From assembly GCA_948759685.1 (NCBI GenBank), contig CAQBGY010000166.1, positions 1 to 7,004 on the forward strand: 7,004 nucleotides of DNA, read 5' to 3'. A program made the position numbers and the translations under genes. The DNA is from an uncultured Eubacterium sp. (GTDB lineage Bacteria; Bacillota_A; Clostridia; Lachnospirales; Lachnospiraceae). Shown in pieces: positions 4,329 to 7,004 of this stretch. The first letter of the stretch is position 1, and every line of letters starts with the position of its first letter. Under the pieces are notes generated by a model, which was not told the origin of the DNA, searched no databases, and saw only the letters and a program-made list of their open reading frames with translations.

Positions 4329-6155
4329 ATGAAGAATATAATAGAATTTGGAGAGGGGATTACCTACCTCAATGAAGTGACAGAATATAAATTAAACGGA
4401 ATACTGGTTAAAGACAAGTTTAGTTTGCCCAATGGCATATTTAACAAGGTACTTACAGGATGTGGTGGTACTACTATAGCCTTGGAGGATAACAGAAAGA
4501 CGATTATATGCAGTCCCAGAATAACATTGCTTAAAAACAAACATGGGCAATATCCTAACACTATGTTGGTTATTGGCGGAATTAATAAGTCCGAAATAGT
4601 CAACTACATTAATAATATTGATATACCCAAAATATTAGTTACCTATGATAGCTTGTATAAGGTATTGGATATTATAACAGATATAGATAACTGGCATATA
4701 GTAGTGGATGAATTTCAATGCGTATTAACAGACAGCAGTTTGAAGTCTGTTACAGAGATGAATTTTCTGCATGGGCTTACAGGGATTAAGAATATCACTT
4801 TTATGTCTGCCACACCATTACTGAATAAATATATAAGTCAGATGGATATACTAAAAGATATGCCTTATTATGAATGCAAGTTCACTGATACATATAAGGT
4901 CAATGTGTTTAGAAGAAAAGTGAATAAGCCTATAAACAAGGGAATTGAAATAATAGAAATGTATCAGAAAGGTAATTTTCCGGCATTGGAAACAGGTGAA
5001 ACAAGCAGGGAAGCCGTCATATACCTTAATTCAGTAAACAACATAATTTCATTAATCAATGGTACAAAACTACAAAGTAATGATGTCAATATTATATGTG
5101 CTGAAAATGAAGACAACAGGACTAAAATTAAAAAGAGCTTGGGAAATGGTTTTGATATAGGCAGAATACCGCTAAAAGATGAAAAGCCCAAACTTATCAC
5201 GTTATGCACTTCCACTGCCTATTTTGGAGTGGATATGTATTCTGATAATGCACTTACATTCGTCATAAGTGACTGTAACAAGATAAATACCACTGTGGAT
5301 ATAAGTACAGAACTGGTTCAAATAGCAGGAAGACTAAGAAATGCGGACAACCCGTTTAGATATTATATATACTTTATTTATAATACAAACAGGGAAGAAC
5401 TTGATGATATTGAATTTAATAATATGATAGATACTAAAACTACTGTTACATTATAGGAGATAGAGAGTTATAACAATGCTCCTAAAGAGTTAAAGGAAAA
5501 ACTTATCAGAGATAACAGACGAAATATATCCATAATGAAATTTGAAGACAGCTATACCTATTATACTGGAACAAAGTTCGCATTTAATAAAATGGCATAC
5601 CTCAATGATATATTTGTTTATGATACGCAAAGGAATAATTATCAAGACGGTATTGCTGTAAAGAAATCAATTAATGAAACAAGAAATTTGCAGACTTTAG
5701 GGAATCAGAAATTTAGTGCAGTAACCAAACAGTTGGATATAATAACAGGTAATGAAAGTTTTGAGGACTTGATGAAATCATATTGTGAAGCAAAATAGAA
5801 TAAATATAGTTTTGCTATTTTCTATATAGAACAAAAAGATATTAACATAAAGCATTATTATGATATGCTTGGAAGCAAACGAATCAAGTCATTAAGTTAT
5901 AAAGAAAGCAATTTGAAGAATGAGATAAAGAACAAGAACAATGACAGTAAAGTAATACATGAACTGGATAAACTTAATATCAATACGTTTATAGAATGTT
6001 CAAAACTAAAACTTATCTTACAGGATATTTATAATAAGCTGGGGTTGAAGAAAACGGCAAAAGCTACAGATATAACGAGATATTATGTTAATTCTATCCT
6101 TGTATCAAAACGTATTAATGGGAAGAAATATAAAGGATATGAACTACATAAATAA
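4329..6155 (+). CDS. SF2 helicase-like protein interrupted by two in-frame TAG codons
   Basis: One frame of 608 codons runs from ATG to TAA at 6153-6155 and is broken only by TAG at 5454-5456 (codon 376) and 5796-5798 (codon 490). The first 375 residues carry the SF2 helicase motif set: Walker A-like TGCGGTT (43-49), DEFQ motif II (127-130), SATP motif III (160-163), TSTAYFGVD motif V-like (294-302) and QIAGRLRN motif VI (331-338). Gly replaces the usual Walker A Lys. The rest looks coding throughout: a charged helical region (about 377-489), a lysine-rich linker, then a winged-helix-like end (LGLKKTAKATDITRYY to GKKYKGYELHK). From memory, related proteins of Bacteroidota phages and elements have about this full length. 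I therefore annotate one gene with TAG read as an amino acid, probably Gln. The alternatives are a decayed gene or three fragments at 4329-5456, 5535-5798 and 5865-6155. An in-frame TGA at 4320-4322 fixes the start. It probably unwinds or remodels DNA in replication of the element. Confidence 0.7.
5454..5456 (+). other. First in-frame amber codon of the helicase-like gene
   Basis: TAG lies between Leu375 and a continuing frame of 26 sense codons (EIESYNNAPKELKEKL and on) before the next ATG. The context TTA TAG GAG does not match the known UAG-CARYYA leaky-stop motif, so general recoding or suppression fits better than programmed readthrough. Confidence 0.6.
5796..5798 (+). other. Second in-frame amber codon of the helicase-like gene
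   Basis: TAG follows the segment SYCEAK, and the same frame goes on for 22 sense codons (NKYSFAIFYIEQKD and on) before the next ATG at 5865. The context AAA TAG AAT differs from that of the first amber codon, again without a readthrough motif. Confidence 0.6.
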
Positions 6156-6196
6156 TTAAGTAGATAACACATATAAACATTTAAATCTATATAATT

Positions 6197-6886
6197 ATGA
6201 GCTTAAATATCAAAAATGGGGATATGTATAAGTTTATTGATTATACTTGGAATCCCGTCAAAGGCAAATGCCTGCACGATTGCAGCTATTGTTACATGAA
6301 AACAATACCACAGTATCAGCACCTCATATTGGCAGAGAATGAGTTTAAAACAGACTTGGGAAATGGAAACCGTATTTTCATTGGTAGTTCTACAGATGCG
6401 TTTGCGGAAGATGTTCCGTCTGAATGGATAGTACGAATTTTGGATTATTGTTATCAGAATCATAATGCGGAAGCCCCCAACGCTTATCTATTACAGTCCA
6501 AGAACCCCAAGAGGTTTTTGGAGTTCATCAACCATCCGATTATGGAACGTGTAATATTCTGCACGACCATTGAAACCAACCGTTTCTATCCGGAGATAAT
6601 GAACAAAGCTCCAAGAATTGAGGAACGGGTGGAAGCTATGGAAGAGATAGCAAGGCTTGGACGCCCCACAATGGTAACGGCAGAACCTTTGATGCAGTTT
6701 GACCATGAAGAAATGGTGTCTTTTATCAGAAGATGCAGCCCCAAGTTGGTGAATATCGGAAAGGAGAGCAAAGGGAGGGTCAAGCTGCCAGAGCCTACCC
6801 AAGAAGAAGTCCAGCAACTCATTGCGGAACTGAAATCGTTTGCCAATGTGAACGTGAAAGACAACGCTTTGATATGGCGCAAGTAA
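6197..6886 (+). CDS. DUF5131 (Gp37/Gp68-type) radical-SAM-like protein
   Basis: This is a 229-residue protein of the phage Gp37/Gp68 (DUF5131) family, which has a radical-SAM-like fold. It shows the family's opening FIDYTWNPVKG and a CLHDCSYC cluster motif (Cys25, Cys29, Cys32) that would bind a 4Fe-4S cluster. Further conserved-looking segments are IFIGSSTDAFAEDVP, LLQSKNPKRFLEF, TTIETNR and TAEPLM. The substrate and reaction are not known to me. The gene begins 41 bases after the helicase-like gene with no terminator between and no clear TAnnTTTG box, so it may be co-transcribed; a strong hairpin follows it. The DNA is visibly less AT-rich than the genes before it, suggesting a separate origin as cargo. 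TAA at 6182-6184 in the same frame supports this start. It ends in TAA. Confidence 0.88.
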   Translation: MSLNIKNGDMYKFIDYTWNPVKGKCLHDCSYCYMKTIPQYQHLILAENEFKTDLGNGNRIFIGSSTDAFAEDVPSEWIVRILDYCYQNHNAEAPNAYLLQSKNPKRFLEFINHPIMERVIFCTTIETNRFYPEIMNKAPRIEERVEAMEEIARLGRPTMVTAEPLMQFDHEEMVSFIRRCSPKLVNIGKESKGRVKLPEPTQEEVQQLIAELKSFANVNVKDNALIWRK

Positions 6887-6897
6887 CGGCAGAGAAA

Positions 6898-6949
6898 GAA
6901 AGTTGGAGGAAACCTGCAATATGGCGGAATCCAACTTTCGTTTTTTATT
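6898..6949 (+). terminator. Intrinsic terminator after the DUF5131 gene
   Basis: GAAAGTTGG (6898-6906) pairs perfectly with CCAACTTTC (6931-6939), followed after one base by six T (6941-6946). The 24-base loop holds a small AGG/CCT hairpin. It lies 12 bases after the TAA and would end a helicase-DUF5131 transcript. Confidence 0.8.
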
Positions 6950-6951
6950 AG

Positions 6952-6970
6952 AGTTATATAGCCTATACTT
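6952..6970 (+). repeat. Copy 2 of the 19-base direct repeat following a terminator
   Basis: It matches the copy at 3558-3576 at 17 of 19 positions and starts three bases after the terminator tail. The remaining bases to the window end (6971-7004) show no gene or recognisable att site. Confidence 0.45.
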
Positions 6971-7004
6971 TATAATATGCCACATACAGCCAATGACATT
7001 AAAA

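Noticed and set aside
5535..5798. Separate 87-residue gene
   Set aside because: It is in the same frame as the helicase gene, has no promoter or ribosome site of its own, and the 26 codons before its ATG are open and protein-like. It is better explained as the middle of one gene.
5865..6155. Separate 96-residue gene
   Set aside because: It is in the same frame and continuous with the previous stretch apart from a single TAG; it is treated as the helicase C-terminus.
6491..6985. Minus-strand open frame opposite the DUF5131 gene
   Set aside because: It mirrors a clearly recognised gene, contains the terminator in its first codons and shows no family resemblance.
6991..6995. CAATG near the right edge matching CAATG at 167-171 as an attR core
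   Set aside because: Five bases is too short to mean much, and the sequence beyond does not continue the integrase reading frame; the aligned frame hits TAA at once.

Overview
The window looks like the left part, and perhaps most, of a small AT-rich integrated element in a Bacteroidota genome (Bacteroides/Parabacteroides-like). The taxon call rests on promoters with the TAnnTTTG -7 box of this phylum (213-220 and 3057-3064), on few Shine-Dalgarno sequences, on a Bacteroidales-type tyrosine integrase at the left edge, and on a helicase type I associate with Bacteroidota phages and mobile elements. No relaxase, capsid, rRNA or tRNA gene was recognised, and the right end of the element was not located.

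Layout. Positions 1-171 (minus strand) hold part of a tyrosine integrase whose reading frame stops abruptly at the insertion point. From about 170 the DNA becomes AT-rich. A large serine recombinase (241-1917) sits just inside this junction, driven by a promoter whose -7 box lies in a perfect inverted repeat. It is followed by a hairpin terminator and an unknown 318-residue protein (1980-2936). Next come a second clear promoter, a 97-residue possible winged-helix protein (3133-3426) and two tandem terminators. A 385-base non-coding stretch rich in short inverted repeats follows, then a very small winged-helix-like protein (3926-4096) with its own terminator, and a repeat-bearing intergenic stretch (4134-4328). 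A helicase-like gene (4329-6155) and a DUF5131 (Gp37/Gp68-type, radical-SAM-like) gene (6197-6886) with a terminator complete the window.

Most notable point. The helicase-like gene is a single open frame of 608 codons interrupted only by two TAG codons, with no TAA or TGA and no frameshift. The very small upstream gene also has an in-frame TAG; reading through it leads to a TGA one base before a terminator hairpin and completes the predicted wing. All other complete genes here end in TAA or TGA. TAG may therefore be read as an amino acid in this element, as in TAG-recoded crAss-like phages (usually Gln), or its replication-type genes may be expressed only when an amber-suppressing tRNA is present, for instance one brought by such a phage. 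Ordinary nonsense decay of the helicase remains possible. No suppressor tRNA was found in the window.

Working together (inference): the serine recombinase integrates and excises the element, the helicase and small DNA-binding proteins look like a replication or maintenance module, and the DUF5131 gene is probably cargo or an auxiliary gene transcribed from the helicase side.
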